DNA of 64,000 nucleotides, from positions 124,001 through 188,000 of the forward strand of contig NZ_SMCV01000006.1 of assembly GCF_004342285.1 (NCBI RefSeq), in the 5' to 3' direction. Shown here one piece after another: positions 11,316-22,631 of this stretch. Source of the stretch: Klebsiella sp. BIGb0138 (lineage in GTDB: Bacteria; Pseudomonadota; Gammaproteobacteria; Enterobacterales; Enterobacteriaceae). The first letter of the stretch is position 1. Each line of letters opens with the position of its first letter. The position numbers and the translations under genes are program-made. The notes under the pieces were generated by a model. That model was given only the letters and a program-made list of their open reading frames with translations, was not told where the DNA came from and did not search any database.

Positions 11316-11663
11316 GGTTTGCCTCCAGGCTTATTGTTTTTAACGACAGCAGAATTCAATTTCCGCGCGTTCGCACAATGCCAGGAATCGACTCCTGGTA
11401 TTGAGGTGAATGGACTGCGTATGCCTACCATAACTGCTCGCCAACGGGCAGGCAATTCGCCTCCTCACCGGCACGCGGGCTAGCAAAAGAATAAAAGATA
11501 AGAATTTGATATGAAACGTGGTTAAAAGCTTCATAAATGAGAAACGGTTGGATGAATTACTCGGACAAATGGTCTGGCGACAGAAAATCATCCATTTTTC
11601 ATTTGCCGTTCAGCGCAGCGCCAGACAGTAAACAGAATAAAATTCTGTATTCTGCGGTGTTAA
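11316..11663. other. Upstream region of ilvIH
   Basis: This roughly 350-base, fairly AT-rich gap between leuO and ilvI holds no convincing gene. In E. coli the equivalent region carries the Lrp-activated ilvIH promoter and takes part in the ilvIH-leuO-leuABCD promoter relay. I cannot place individual Lrp sites by eye. The frames seen here are short and unlike known proteins. Confidence 0.5.
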
Positions 11664-11700
11664 TCACACAAAGCGGGAACCTTTGCTCCCGTTTGTGTGA
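11664..11700 (-). terminator. Long hairpin at the 3' end of leuO
   Basis: An imperfect 14-bp stem pairs TCACACAAAGCGGGA (11664-11678) with TCCCGTTTGTGTGA (11687-11700), with one bulged base and an 8-nt loop. It starts 8 bases after the leuO stop. No T-run follows on the minus strand, so its role as a terminator is uncertain. Confidence 0.45.
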
Positions 11701-11708
11701 AAGAACGC

Positions 11709-12662
11709 TTAGCGCTGGCAGATACTCACCAGTAATTCTTCCATCCACTGATGACCTTTATCGCGACCGGCGGCCTCATGCCAGGAAAGATAACAGGTGC
11801 GGTTATTCTCCTTCAGCGGCAAAGGTAGTAATTGCAGCCCAAGCTTCTCTGCAAATTCGCTTGCCAGCCAGCGCGGGGCGATTGCCACCATATCCGTTTG
11901 CGAAACAACATTTAATACGCTAATCATAGCATTACCCTGATAGGCGATTCGCGCCTGCCGGTCGACGGAGTGATACCAGGGTAGACTAAATGAGGCATAG
12001 CGATCGAGGGCTACAACCGCATGTTCCTCCCGATAAATATCTGCCTCCACCGCAGCCCCGGAAATACGCGGGTGTTTGCCACTGGTGACTAATACCATTT
12101 CATCTTTAAATAACGGAATACAGGCAAACTCAGGCCGCCGGAACTCTTCATAACCAATAACAAATTCAATTTCCTGGTAACGTAATTGATGCTCGGTGTT
12201 TTGATTCAGCGATGTTTTAAAAATTAACTGTATATTCGGCGCAATGTCATTAACCCGGTTGAAAATAACCGATGTCAGAGAGTGATCCAGGGGGCTGCAC
12301 ACGCACAGATTGAAAACCCGTTCGCTGCTTATGGGCTCAAAGCCGGAGCCGGGTAGTTCATTCTGCACCAGCTGCAGCGCCTGACGCACCGCGCCGAACA
12401 GCTGGAAGGCGCGGGCCGTCGGCTGAATCCCCCGGCCATAGCGAACGAACAGTTCATCGTTAAACATCACCTTCAGTCGTGATACGGCATTGCTCACCGC
12501 TGGCTGAGACATACCAAGGGAATGAGCCGCGCGAGTAATATTTTGTTCCTGCATCACCGCATCAAAAACGGTAAGCAGATTAAGATCGACCGTTCGAAGC
12601 TGAGGTTTCGTCATTCCCCTTTCTTCGAGGGTGGATTCAGGCTCAGAGGTTTCAATTATCAT
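11709..12662 (-). CDS. leuO: LysR-type regulator LeuO
   Basis: LeuO is a LysR-family global regulator and H-NS antagonist. The winged helix-turn-helix ([20 protein letters not shown] and [19 protein letters not shown]) occupies about residues 25-82, followed by the LysR effector domain. I favour the ATG at 12662 (317 residues, close to the E. coli length, GGAG 6 bases upstream). The ATG at 12677 behind AAAGGGA is the main alternative. Gene position between ilvI and leuABCD is conserved. A gene-free AT-rich region upstream fits H-NS silencing, which is inference. Confidence 0.93.
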   Translation of the reverse strand: MIIETSEPESTLEERGMTKPQLRTVDLNLLTVFDAVMQEQNITRAAHSLGMSQPAVSNAVSRLKVMFNDELFVRYGRGIQPTARAFQLFGAVRQALQLVQNELPGSGFEPISSERVFNLCVCSPLDHSLTSVIFNRVNDIAPNIQLIFKTSLNQNTEHQLRYQEIEFVIGYEEFRRPEFACIPLFKDEMVLVTSGKHPRISGAAVEADIYREEHAVVALDRYASFSLPWYHSVDRQARIAYQGNAMISVLNVVSQTDMVAIAPRWLASEFAEKLGLQLLPLPLKENNRTCYLSWHEAAGRDKGHQWMEELLVSICQR

Positions 12663-13222
12663 ATCTAACTCCACCATCACGCTAAATTCCCTTTCTAAAA
12701 GTGCGGCAATCAGTACAGGAAATATCATTTACCACACATATTTCATTTGCAAAAGGGCAAAAACGCATTTTAGGAATATATCAAAATTATAAGTCACGCC
12801 GCGCTCGTTAATTTATTAGAAAAAATCCTAAAGACCTTCACGTCCATTGATGAGCTGATAACGTTAAAGGAACGCGTAATTGGCAGGAAAAAAACGCTAT
12901 TACCTACCCCCACTTTAATTTAAGCCTTATTCAAGGCGTTGCATTAGCACTTTCCAGAATTTACCGCTCATTATCATTGATAATTCCACGATACTTAAAT
13001 CAATACATTCATAAGACTGATAAATTCATGACATTTATTCAGATAATTCCCGGCAATGTCCGGCAGCACTTTGCGTTGTCGGAAAAGCCATGACGCCAGC
13101 AGGTTTAACTGCCGCCCCAAAGTGGGGCGATTTAAAAAATTATCCTCGGCGAATAAGGCTATTCCTCAGCACAATGCGCTAATTCCATTCTGAAGTAAAA
13201 AGCGTTTTTTCTTGCCCAGGGG
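12663..13222. other. leuO-leuABCD intergenic control region
   Basis: About 560 bases without a gene between divergent leuO and the leu promoter. Large parts are AT-rich (12720-12860, 12940-13050). A perfect 7-bp inverted repeat CGCCCCA/TGGGGCG with a 3-nt loop sits at 13113-13129, followed by an A/T-rich tail but no clean T-run. In E. coli this region carries leuO promoters and H-NS/LeuO binding; I cannot assign sites here. Confidence 0.5.
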
Positions 13223-13251
13223 TTGACATCAAAACGCGTATCCAGTAACTC
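13223..13251 (+). promoter_or_regulatory. leuLABCD promoter
   Basis: TTGACA at 13223-13228 is followed after 17 bp by TAACTC at 13246-13251. The flanking sequence (GTATCCAGTAACTCTAAAA) matches the E. coli leu promoter, whose activity is sensitive to local supercoiling. The leader peptide starts about 35 bases downstream. Confidence 0.8.
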
Positions 13252-13286
13252 TAAAAGCATATCGATTTCATCTGGAGTTTGACGCA

Positions 13287-13373
13287 ATGATTCGCAGCAC
13301 TCGTTTCACCAGCCTACTACTACTAAACGCATCCATTATGCGCGGTAGGCTGTTGGGCGACGTTCAGCGTTAA
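13287..13373 (+). CDS. leuL: leu operon leader peptide LeuL
   Basis: This 28-codon frame encodes the attenuation leader of the leuABCD operon. It contains four consecutive rare CTA leucine codons (residues 10-13), the control codons at which ribosomes stall when charged Leu-tRNA is scarce; CTG and TTG follow later. The peptide has the LLLLNAS core and length of the E. coli leader. The terminator hairpin starts about 20 bases after its stop. Confidence 0.92.
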   Translation: MIRSTRFTSLLLLNASIMRGRLLGDVQR

Positions 13374-13394
13374 GTCATCTTCCAGCAAGACTAT

Positions 13395-13423
13395 AAAACC
13401 CGCGCCGTTGCGCGGGTTTTTTT
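13395..13423 (+). terminator. leu operon attenuator
   Basis: A 9-bp GC-rich stem AACCCGCGC (13397-13405) and GCGCGGGTT (13410-13418), loop CGTT, is followed by a T-run. It sits between leuL and leuA and is the intrinsic terminator used when leucine is plentiful. Confidence 0.9.
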
Positions 13424-13469
13424 ATGCTCGTCAGCAAGGCGCCCAGGACACCGATTAAGGATCTAAACC

Positions 13470-16132
<2,663 letters not shown>

Positions 16133-16134
16133 TC

Positions 16135-17535
16135 ATGGCGAAGACGTTATACGAAAAATTGTTTGATGCTCACGTCGTTTATGCAGCGCAAAATGAAACC
16201 CCTTTGCTGTACATCGACCGTCATCTGGTACACGAGGTGACCTCGCCGCAGGCATTTGACGGCCTGCGCGCGCACAACCGTCAGGTTCGCCAGCCGGGTA
16301 AAACCTTCGCCACTATGGATCATAACGTTTCCACCCAGACGAAAGACATCAACGCGTCTGGCGAGATGGCGCGTATCCAGATGCAGGAGTTGATTAAGAA
16401 CTGTAAAGAGTTCGGCGTGGAGCTGTATGACCTGAACCACCCGTACCAGGGTATCGTCCACGTGATGGGGCCGGAACAGGGCGTCACCCTGCCGGGGATG
16501 ACCATCGTCTGCGGCGATTCCCATACCGCCACTCACGGCGCATTTGGCGCGCTGGCCTTCGGTATCGGGACCTCCGAAGTAGAACACGTTCTGGCGACCC
16601 AGACCCTGAAGCAGGGTCGCGCCAAAACCATGAAGATTGAAGTTAAAGGTAAAGCGGCGCCGGGTATCACCGCGAAAGATATCGTTCTGGCGATTATCGG
16701 CAAAACCGGCAGCGCCGGCGGTACCGGCCACGTGGTGGAATTCTGCGGCGAAGCCATCCGCGATCTGAGCATGGAAGGCCGTATGACCCTGTGTAATATG
16801 GCGATTGAGATGGGCGCCAAAGCGGGCCTGGTCGCACCGGATGAAACCACCTTCAACTATGTGAAGGGGCGTCTGCACGCACCGAAGGGCCAGAACTTCG
16901 ACGAGGCCGTTGCATACTGGAAAACCCTGAAAACCGACGCCGATGCCACTTTTGACACCGTGGTCACCCTGCAGGCAGAAGAGATTGCCCCGCAGGTTAC
17001 CTGGGGCACCAATCCAGGGCAGGTTATCTCCGTCACCGAAATGATTCCCGACCCGGCCTCTTTCGCCGATCCGGTTGAACGCGCCAGCGCGGAAAAAGCG
17101 TTGGCCTATATGGGCCTGAAACCGGGGATCCCGTTAACCGACGTGGCTATCGATAAAGTCTTTATCGGCTCCTGCACCAACTCGCGTATTGAAGATTTAC
17201 GCGCGGCAGCGGAAATCGCCAAAGGGCGTAAAGTGGCGCCTGGCGTACAGGCGTTAGTGGTACCTGGCTCAGGGCCGGTGAAAGCCCAGGCGGAAGCCGA
17301 AGGCCTGGATAAGATCTTTATCGAAGCCGGTTTTGAATGGCGCCTGCCGGGTTGCTCCATGTGTCTGGCGATGAATAATGACCGCCTGAACCCGGGCGAG
17401 CGCTGCGCATCCACCAGCAACCGTAACTTTGAAGGCCGTCAGGGCCGCGGCGGACGTACCCACTTAGTCAGCCCGGCAATGGCCGCAGCGGCAGCCGTTA
17501 CCGGCCATTTTGCCGACATCCGCGACATCAAATAA
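16135..17535 (+). CDS. leuC: 3-isopropylmalate dehydratase large subunit LeuC
   Basis: LeuC is the aconitase-like large subunit carrying the [4Fe-4S] cluster that isomerises 2- to 3-isopropylmalate with LeuD. The 466 residues contain the three cluster cysteines in GSCTNSR (about 347) and GCSMC (about 407 and 410), plus [15 protein letters not shown] and [20 protein letters not shown]. It lies between leuB and leuD in the operon. Confidence 0.98.
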   Translation: MAKTLYEKLFDAHVVYAAQNETPLLYIDRHLVHEVTSPQAFDGLRAHNRQVRQPGKTFATMDHNVSTQTKDINASGEMARIQMQELIKNCKEFGVELYDLNHPYQGIVHVMGPEQGVTLPGMTIVCGDSHTATHGAFGALAFGIGTSEVEHVLATQTLKQGRAKTMKIEVKGKAAPGITAKDIVLAIIGKTGSAGGTGHVVEFCGEAIRDLSMEGRMTLCNMAIEMGAKAGLVAPDETTFNYVKGRLHAPKGQNFDEAVAYWKTLKTDADATFDTVVTLQAEEIAPQVTWGTNPGQVISVTEMIPDPASFADPVERASAEKALAYMGLKPGIPLTDVAIDKVFIGSCTNSRIEDLRAAAEIAKGRKVAPGVQALVVPGSGPVKAQAEAEGLDKIFIEAGFEWRLPGCSMCLAMNNDRLNPGERCASTSNRNFEGRQGRGGRTHLVSPAMAAAAAVTGHFADIRDIK

Positions 17536-17545
17536 GGAGACCATC

Positions 17546-18151
17546 ATGGCAGAGAAATTTACCCAACATACGGGTCTGGTGGTTCCGCTGGATGCCGCAA
17601 ACGTCGACACCGATGCGATCATTCCCAAGCAGTTCCTGCAGAAAGTCACGCGCACCGGTTTTGGCGCGCATCTGTTCAATGACTGGCGTTTTCTCGACGA
17701 CCAGGGGCAGCAGCCCAACCCGGAATTCGTCCTCAACTTCCCGGAGTTTAAAGGCGCCTCGATCCTGCTGGCGCGCGAAAACTTCGGCTGCGGCTCCTCG
17801 CGGGAACATGCGCCGTGGGCATTGACCGATTATGGCTTTAAAGTGGTCATCGCCCCCAGCTTTGCCGATATCTTCTACGGTAACAGCTTTAACAACCAGC
17901 TGCTGCCGGTGACCCTGAGCGATGAGCAGGTCGATGAGATGTTTAAGCTGGTTCAGGCCAATCCGGGCATCAGGTTCGAGGTGGATCTGGAAGCGGAAGT
18001 GGTGAAAGCGGGCGACAAAACCTATCGCTTTAACATTGACGCCTTCCGCCGCCACTGCATGCTCAATGGCCTCGATAGCATCGGCCTGACCCTGCAGCAC
18101 GAAGAGGCGATTTCGGCCTACGAGAACAAGCTGCCGGCCTTTATGAACTAA
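17546..18151 (+). CDS. leuD: 3-isopropylmalate dehydratase small subunit LeuD
   Basis: LeuD is the swivelling-domain subunit that completes the isopropylmalate isomerase active site with LeuC. The start at 17546 gives [16 protein letters not shown] and 201 residues with AAGGAGA just upstream; the 12 codons in frame before it overlap the leuC end. The [13 protein letters not shown] loop is the conserved substrate-binding element. It is the last gene of the leu operon. Confidence 0.98.
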   Translation: MAEKFTQHTGLVVPLDAANVDTDAIIPKQFLQKVTRTGFGAHLFNDWRFLDDQGQQPNPEFVLNFPEFKGASILLARENFGCGSSREHAPWALTDYGFKVVIAPSFADIFYGNSFNNQLLPVTLSDEQVDEMFKLVQANPGIRFEVDLEAEVVKAGDKTYRFNIDAFRRHCMLNGLDSIGLTLQHEEAISAYENKLPAFMN

Positions 18152-18170
18152 TATCGCCGCTGTCTCCCCT

Positions 18171-18200
18171 GCCCGGTCCCATGTGACCGGGCATTTTTTT
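18171..18200 (+). terminator. Terminator of leuABCD
   Basis: A perfect 8-bp stem GCCCGGTC (18171-18178) and GACCGGGC (18185-18192) with a 6-nt loop precedes ATTTTTTT. It lies 20 bases after the leuD stop. Confidence 0.92.
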
Positions 18201-18262
18201 ATGCCTTCTGATGCTGCGGCGACAGCCGGAAGTCGTTCCCCTCCACTCGCGCGAGCACCGCC

Positions 18263-19018
18263 ATGACAAACGCTGTAACGGTTAAAAACATCACCTTCCA
18301 GGAAGGGACAACGCTGATTTGCGTACCGCTGATCGGTAAAACGCTTGATGAACTGAAAACCCATGCCGCTACATTGGCTGCAGTCGGCGCCGATATTATC
18401 GAATGGCGTGTCGACCACTTTACCGCGGTCCATGAGCCGCAGCAGGTCCTGCAGGCGCTGGCGGAGATACACCCGCTGCTTGTCGGCACTCCGCTGCTGT
18501 TCACCTTTCGCAGCCAAAAAGAGGGTGGAGAAACTGAACTCACTGACGAAGCATACTTTGCGCTTAACCGTCAGGCGGTCGCCAGCGGGCTGGTCGACGT
18601 GATTGATATTGAACTGTTCAATGATGAAAGGTCGATCCGGACGCTGGTCAACACGGCTCACTTTGCCGGAGTGAAAGTGATTATGAGCAATCATGACTTC
18701 CACCAGACGCCGGCGCAGGATGAGATCGTTTCCCGGCTGCGTCGCATGCAGGATCTGGGCGCCGACTTACCCAAAATAGCGGTAATGCCTCAGTCGCCGC
18801 AGGATGTGTTGACCTTACTCTCAGCCACGCTGGTGATGAAAGAGCGCTACGCCACGCGCCCGTTAATCACCATGTCAATGGGAAAACTGGGCGGCGTCAG
18901 CCGGGTTACCGGCCGCATATTTGGTTCAGCCATGACCTTCGGCAGCGTGGGGCAGGCATCGGCACCCGGGCAAATTGCCGTACGCCAGCTGCGCGAAATG
19001 ATGGATATCCTGTCCTGA
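18263..19018 (+). CDS. Type I 3-dehydroquinate dehydratase (AroD-like)
   Basis: Type I dehydroquinases form a Schiff base with 3-dehydroquinate and dehydrate it to 3-dehydroshikimate. The 251-residue product has the family landmarks: EWR at 47-49, catalytic His144 in MSNHDFH, Schiff-base Lys171 in LPKIAVMPQS, and SAPGQI near the C-terminus. It is clearly related to, but diverged from, E. coli AroD. E. coli has no gene between leuD and setA, so this is probably an additional copy serving shikimate or quinate metabolism. It is separated from leuD by a strong terminator. The ribosome binding site is weak, so the start is less certain than the family. Confidence 0.9.
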   Translation: MTNAVTVKNITFQEGTTLICVPLIGKTLDELKTHAATLAAVGADIIEWRVDHFTAVHEPQQVLQALAEIHPLLVGTPLLFTFRSQKEGGETELTDEAYFALNRQAVASGLVDVIDIELFNDERSIRTLVNTAHFAGVKVIMSNHDFHQTPAQDEIVSRLRRMQDLGADLPKIAVMPQSPQDVLTLLSATLVMKERYATRPLITMSMGKLGGVSRVTGRIFGSAMTFGSVGQASAPGQIAVRQLREMMDILS

Positions 19019-19024
19019 ATCGCA

Positions 19025-19051
19025 TCCCGCACGGCACGTCGTGGTGCGGGA
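19025..19051. terminator. Hairpin between convergent aroD-like gene and setA
   Basis: An 8-bp perfect stem TCCCGCAC (19025-19032) and GTGCGGGA (19044-19051) with an 11-nt loop fills the short gap between the two convergent stops. There is no T-run, so termination is only a suggestion from position. Confidence 0.4.
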
Positions 19052-19058
19052 CAACAAG

Positions 19059-20243
19059 CTAAATATCCTTAACTTTACTGGTCAGGAACAGGGTCACCAG
19101 CGAAATCGCCGCAATCACCCAGTAGACGCTGGCGTGACCGTAGCTTTGCGACAGCGCGCCCTGCAGCACCCCGGCCAGAATCACGCCGGTGGAAATACTG
19201 TTGGTAAACAGCGTGGTCGCCGCGCCAGCCCGGCCAGGCATCAGATCCTGGAACCACAGCATGCCGATCCCGGCGACAATGCCGATGAAAATCGCATTGA
19301 ACAGCTGCAGCGCCAGCAGCGCGGTACGGTCGTGAAACACTATCAGGCCGAGATAAAACAGCACCCCGGCCGCGACCGCCGCGACCATCATTTTACGCTT
19401 GCCCCAGCGCTTCACGTAATAACCCGCCAGGATCATCGCCGGAATTTCCAGACCGGCCGCGGTGCCCATTAAGATCCCGGCAAGGCTGTCCGGCAGGCCA
19501 AGATCGCTGCTGATCCACAACGGCATATCGATGATATACATGGTGTTGCAGGTCCACATCAGCGTCGAGGCGATAAACAGCATGCGGACGTTTTTATCCT
19601 GCCAGCCGCCGGCCTGGGCTAGCGCCCCCGCCGTTTCTGAAGGTTGTTCCACCCGGGCAACCGACGGTAGCTTGAACGCGATCAGCACCAGGCTAATGAC
19701 GAAAATCCCGGCGGCAATCGTGAACATAGTGGTAAAGCCATAATTCAGCGCCAGCATAAAGGCCAGCGGCGGACCGATCACCCACGCCAGCGACAGCTGA
19801 GCACGCATGATCGAGCTGAACATCACCACTTCCCGCGCCGAACTATCGGCATATTCCCGCGCCAGGGCGAACAGCTGCGGCATCGCGGCATTGGCTATCG
19901 ACGCCAGCATCACGCCGCAGGTGATCAAGGTTAAGTAGTGACGATTAAAGGCAAACAGCAGCGCATTGCCTACCGCCATCAGGCAGCAGAACATGATCAG
20001 CCGACGGCGATCGCCCTGACTATCGGACCGTTTCGCCAGCGCCAGACTCACGAGGATCCCGGCGATCGCGTTAACGGTATAAAACAACCCCACCCAGAAA
20101 GGCTGTGCGCCGACCTCGCGGCTGAGGAATAAGCTGAGGGTAGGTGCCTGCAGCGCGCCCGCTATGCCCATCATAAAAGCAACCAGCATAAAAGCCGCGT
20201 AGATGCCGTTAAGCCGGCGTCCCATCGTCATTAACCACAGCAT
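19059..20243 (-). CDS. setA: Sugar efflux transporter SetA
   Basis: SetA is a 12-helix MFS exporter of sugars and their analogues. The 394 residues closely follow E. coli SetA from MTMGRRLNGIYAAFMLVAF through YWVIAAISLVTLFLTSKVKD. The gene lies directly downstream of sgrS on the same strand, as in E. coli, where both are induced by SgrR during sugar-phosphate stress. The start is at 20243, about 30 bases after the sgrS terminator. Confidence 0.95.
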   Translation of the reverse strand: MLWLMTMGRRLNGIYAAFMLVAFMMGIAGALQAPTLSLFLSREVGAQPFWVGLFYTVNAIAGILVSLALAKRSDSQGDRRRLIMFCCLMAVGNALLFAFNRHYLTLITCGVMLASIANAAMPQLFALAREYADSSAREVVMFSSIMRAQLSLAWVIGPPLAFMLALNYGFTTMFTIAAGIFVISLVLIAFKLPSVARVEQPSETAGALAQAGGWQDKNVRMLFIASTLMWTCNTMYIIDMPLWISSDLGLPDSLAGILMGTAAGLEIPAMILAGYYVKRWGKRKMMVAAVAAGVLFYLGLIVFHDRTALLALQLFNAIFIGIVAGIGMLWFQDLMPGRAGAATTLFTNSISTGVILAGVLQGALSQSYGHASVYWVIAAISLVTLFLTSKVKDI

Positions 20244-20312
20244 GTCATGTCCTTAAAGCACGCGAAGAAAACGAAAAAAGCCAGCAGAAGCAATCTGCTG
20301 GCGGGTGATTTT

Positions 20313-20397
20313 ATACTCTATCTATTTCAAGTGACAGGCAGGCGACCGGAACGTTCTGGCTCAGCCAACTGGCCTGGGTTTGAAAGATGATAAGTAC
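20313..20397 (-). repeat. 85-nt insertion in sgrS with inverted-repeat ends
   Basis: In E. coli GGTGT runs directly into AAAATCACC; here 85 nt separate them. The insert starts GTACTTATCATCTTTCAA and ends TTGAAATAGATAGAGTAT, imperfect inverted repeats of each other, and the middle contains GTTGGCTG and CGCCTGCCTG. From memory this resembles the palindromic MITE-like repeats scattered in enterobacterial genomes. The insertion point is in the loop of the small GGTG/CACC hairpin, so the pairing segment and terminator stay intact. Mobile origin is inference. Confidence 0.65.
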
Positions 20398-20431
20398 ACA
20401 CCAATACTCAGTCACACATGATGTAGGCAAG

Positions 20432-20584
20432 TCAATGATCAGAGGTCGGTGACGTAACTCCCCACTGCATCAGTTCGCCGAGTATTTCCTGCTGTCTCCC
20501 TGCCATCAGGCGGGCCAGCCATGACGCGTCCTGCGTCGCAGAAAAGTAGCGTTGGTAAAACTGTTTCGCGGTTGACCTCATCAT
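20432..20584 (-). CDS. sgrT: Small protein SgrT, inhibitor of glucose transport
   Basis: SgrT is the small protein encoded in the 5' part of SgrS that blocks the glucose permease PtsG. This 50-codon frame starts with two ATGs (20584 and 20581) behind AGGAGG at ideal spacing. It shares FYQRYFSAT and LMQW with the 43-residue E. coli peptide (FYQHYFTAT, LMQW). It is a little longer, with the extra residues mainly at the C-terminus (GVTSPTSDH). The stop lies 15 bases before the ptsG-pairing segment. Confidence 0.88.
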   Translation of the reverse strand: MMRSTAKQFYQRYFSATQDASWLARLMAGRQQEILGELMQWGVTSPTSDH

Positions 20585-20671
20585 ATTCACCTCCTCGCTT
20601 CATCGGAATCTATTATTGGCCTAATATAGGGATTAATAAATTGCTGAGTTTTCATCAGGAGTTCCCCTTTT

Positions 20672-22327
20672 ATGTCTTCCGCTCGTCTGCAACAACAGTT
20701 CATCCGCTTATGGCAATGCTGCGACGGTCAATCGCAGGAGACGACCCTCAACGAGCTGGCGGAGATGCTGTGCTGCTCGCGCCGACATATGCGCACGCTG
20801 CTGAACATGATGGAAGAACGCGGCTGGTTAACCTGGAAGGCGGAAGCCGGACGCGGCAAGCGTTCAAAGCTGGCTTTCCTTTATACCGGGCTGGCGTTGC
20901 AGCAGCAGAGGGCGGAGGATCTGCTTGAGCAGGATCGTATCGATCAGCTGGTGCAGCTGGTCGGCGATAAAGCCGCGGTACGTCAGATGCTGGTCTCGCA
21001 CCTTGGCCGCAGCTTCCGTCAGGGGCGGCATATTCTGCGCGTGCTCTACTACCGGCCAATGAAAAATCTGTTGCCCGGCAGCGCGCTGCGCCGCTCGGAA
21101 AACCATATCGCCAGGCAGATCTTCAGCGCCCTGACGCGGGTAAATGAGGAAAACGGGGAACTGGAAGCCGATATTGCCCACCATTGGCAGCAGCTTTCAC
21201 CGACCCACTGGCGCTTTTTTCTGCGCCCCGGCATTCATTTTCACCACGGCAGAGAGCTGGAGATGGAGGATGTCATCGCCTCTTTGCAACGCAGCAATAC
21301 CCTGCCGCTCTACTCACACATCGCGCGTATTGTCTCGCCCACGGCCTGGACGCTGGATATTCATCTTACCCAACCCGATCGCTGGCTACCGTGGCTGTTG
21401 GGGCAGGTTTCGGCGGTGGTGCTGCCGCGTGAATGGCAGTCGATGGCAAACTTCGCCAGCATGCCGGTAGGCACCGGCCCTTATGCGGTGGTGCGCAACA
21501 ATCAAAATCAGCTGAAGATCCACGCCTTCGACGACTATTTCGGCTACCGGGCGTTAATCGATGAGGTTAACGTCTGGGTGCTCCCGGAGATTAGCGACGA
21601 ACCCAACGGCGGCTTAACCCTGCAGGGGACAACGCACAGTGAGAAAGCGATAGAGAGCCGTCTTGAGGAAGGGTGCTATTACCTGCTGTTTGATGCGCGC
21701 AGCCCGCTTGGCGGCAACGCCGCGGTGCGCCAGTGGCTGAGCTATCTGTTCCAGCCTGCGAACCTGCTTTACCACGCGGGCGAACACTACCAGGGCAACT
21801 GGTTTCCGGCCTATGGCCTGCTGCCCCGCTGGCACCACGCCCGCAGCCACGTCTGTGAAAAACCGCCGGGTCTGGAATCCGTCACCCTGACCTATTACCA
21901 GGACCACGTCGAGCACCGCGTCATGGGCGGGATCATGGCGACGCTGCTGGCGGAGCACGAGGTGAAGCTGGTGATTCAGGAGCTGGAGTATGAAGAGTGG
22001 CACCGCGGCGATGTCGTCAGCGACGTCTGGTTGAACAGCGCCAACTTTACCCTGCCGATTGATTTTTCTCTTTTCGCCTGGCTGTATGAAGTCCCTCTGA
22101 TCCGGCATTGTATCCCCATCGACTGGGAGAAGGACGCCAGCCGCTGGCATGCGGGCGAGTTAAACCCGGCCACCTGGAGCCAGCAGCTGCTGGCCAGTCA
22201 AACCATCGTCCCGCTGATCCACCACTGGCTGATGATCCAGGGGCAGCGCAGTATGCGCGGCGTGAGAATGAATACCCTCGGCTGGTTTGATTTCAAATCC
22301 GCATGGTTTGCGCCGCCGGAGCCGTAG
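20672..22327 (+). CDS. sgrR: Transcriptional activator SgrR
   Basis: SgrR activates sgrS when sugar phosphates accumulate. The 551-residue protein has an N-terminal winged helix-turn-helix region (about residues 5-110, [20 protein letters not shown]) and a C-terminal solute-binding-protein-like domain (about 165-450). It is divergent from sgrS, with 67 bases between the two starts, so both promoters share this short gap. AGGAG lies 10 bases upstream of the ATG. Confidence 0.96.
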   Translation: MSSARLQQQFIRLWQCCDGQSQETTLNELAEMLCCSRRHMRTLLNMMEERGWLTWKAEAGRGKRSKLAFLYTGLALQQQRAEDLLEQDRIDQLVQLVGDKAAVRQMLVSHLGRSFRQGRHILRVLYYRPMKNLLPGSALRRSENHIARQIFSALTRVNEENGELEADIAHHWQQLSPTHWRFFLRPGIHFHHGRELEMEDVIASLQRSNTLPLYSHIARIVSPTAWTLDIHLTQPDRWLPWLLGQVSAVVLPREWQSMANFASMPVGTGPYAVVRNNQNQLKIHAFDDYFGYRALIDEVNVWVLPEISDEPNGGLTLQGTTHSEKAIESRLEEGCYYLLFDARSPLGGNAAVRQWLSYLFQPANLLYHAGEHYQGNWFPAYGLLPRWHHARSHVCEKPPGLESVTLTYYQDHVEHRVMGGIMATLLAEHEVKLVIQELEYEEWHRGDVVSDVWLNSANFTLPIDFSLFAWLYEVPLIRHCIPIDWEKDASRWHAGELNPATWSQQLLASQTIVPLIHHWLMIQGQRSMRGVRMNTLGWFDFKSAWFAPPEP

Positions 22328-22480
22328 CGTTTTTCTCCGCAGGCGCCATTGTTGCTGCCAGCGGCGGGCGCGTGAGGGTTTTGCGCGCGGCCCCGGCGCA
22401 ACATAACCATCAAATAGTCCTGATGAGCCAGGCGTTTAAGCGCTTTCCGTCCACTCACAAAATCATTACACTAACGCCGT

Positions 22481-22592
22481 TCTCAACGGGGTGCTGATAA
22501 ACGTGCGCAGACTCATCTGATGAAGCGTACAGGCTGAGAAAATACCCGTCGAACCTGATCCGGATAACGCCGGCGAAGGGATTTGAGGCCCA
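22481..22592 (+). promoter_or_regulatory. TPP riboswitch (THI box) upstream of thiBPQ
   Basis: The thi-box core elements are present in order: ACGGGGTGC (22485-22493), GGCTGAGA (22532-22539), ATACCCGT, ACCTGATC (22553-22560), then GGATAACGCCGGCGAAGGGA. Thiamine diphosphate binding lowers thiBPQ expression; in E. coli the same leader is detected as the small RNA SroA. About 38 bases between GGGGTGC and GGCTGAGA can form an extra hairpin (P3a). The following GGATTTGAG/CTCAAAATCC inverted repeat may be part of the expression platform. Confidence 0.93.
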
Positions 22593-22631
22593 CTCAAAAT
22601 CCTTTGCCACCCCTTTTTTATGAGGTGCAAA

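Larger units (their letters stand above)
20274..20604 (-). ncRNA. sgrS: Sugar-phosphate stress small RNA SgrS
   Basis: SgrS is an Hfq-dependent RNA that pairs with ptsG mRNA to stop glucose uptake during phosphosugar stress. The 5' end GATGAAGC at 20604 resembles the E. coli start. The ptsG-pairing segment GTGTGACTGAGTATTGG is intact at 20417-20401. The 3' terminator is CCAGCAGATTGCTTCTGCTGG followed by a T-run, at 20300-20274. The RNA would be about 331 nt against 227 in E. coli, because 85 nt lies between the pairing segment and the terminator. It also encodes SgrT. The 5' end is inferred from similarity. Confidence 0.88.

Noticed and set aside
13113-13129. Hairpin in the leuO-leu gap as a small RNA terminator
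   Set aside because: The 7-bp stem is perfect, but the tail is ATTTAAAAAATT rather than a T-run, and no promoter or conserved RNA could be placed upstream.
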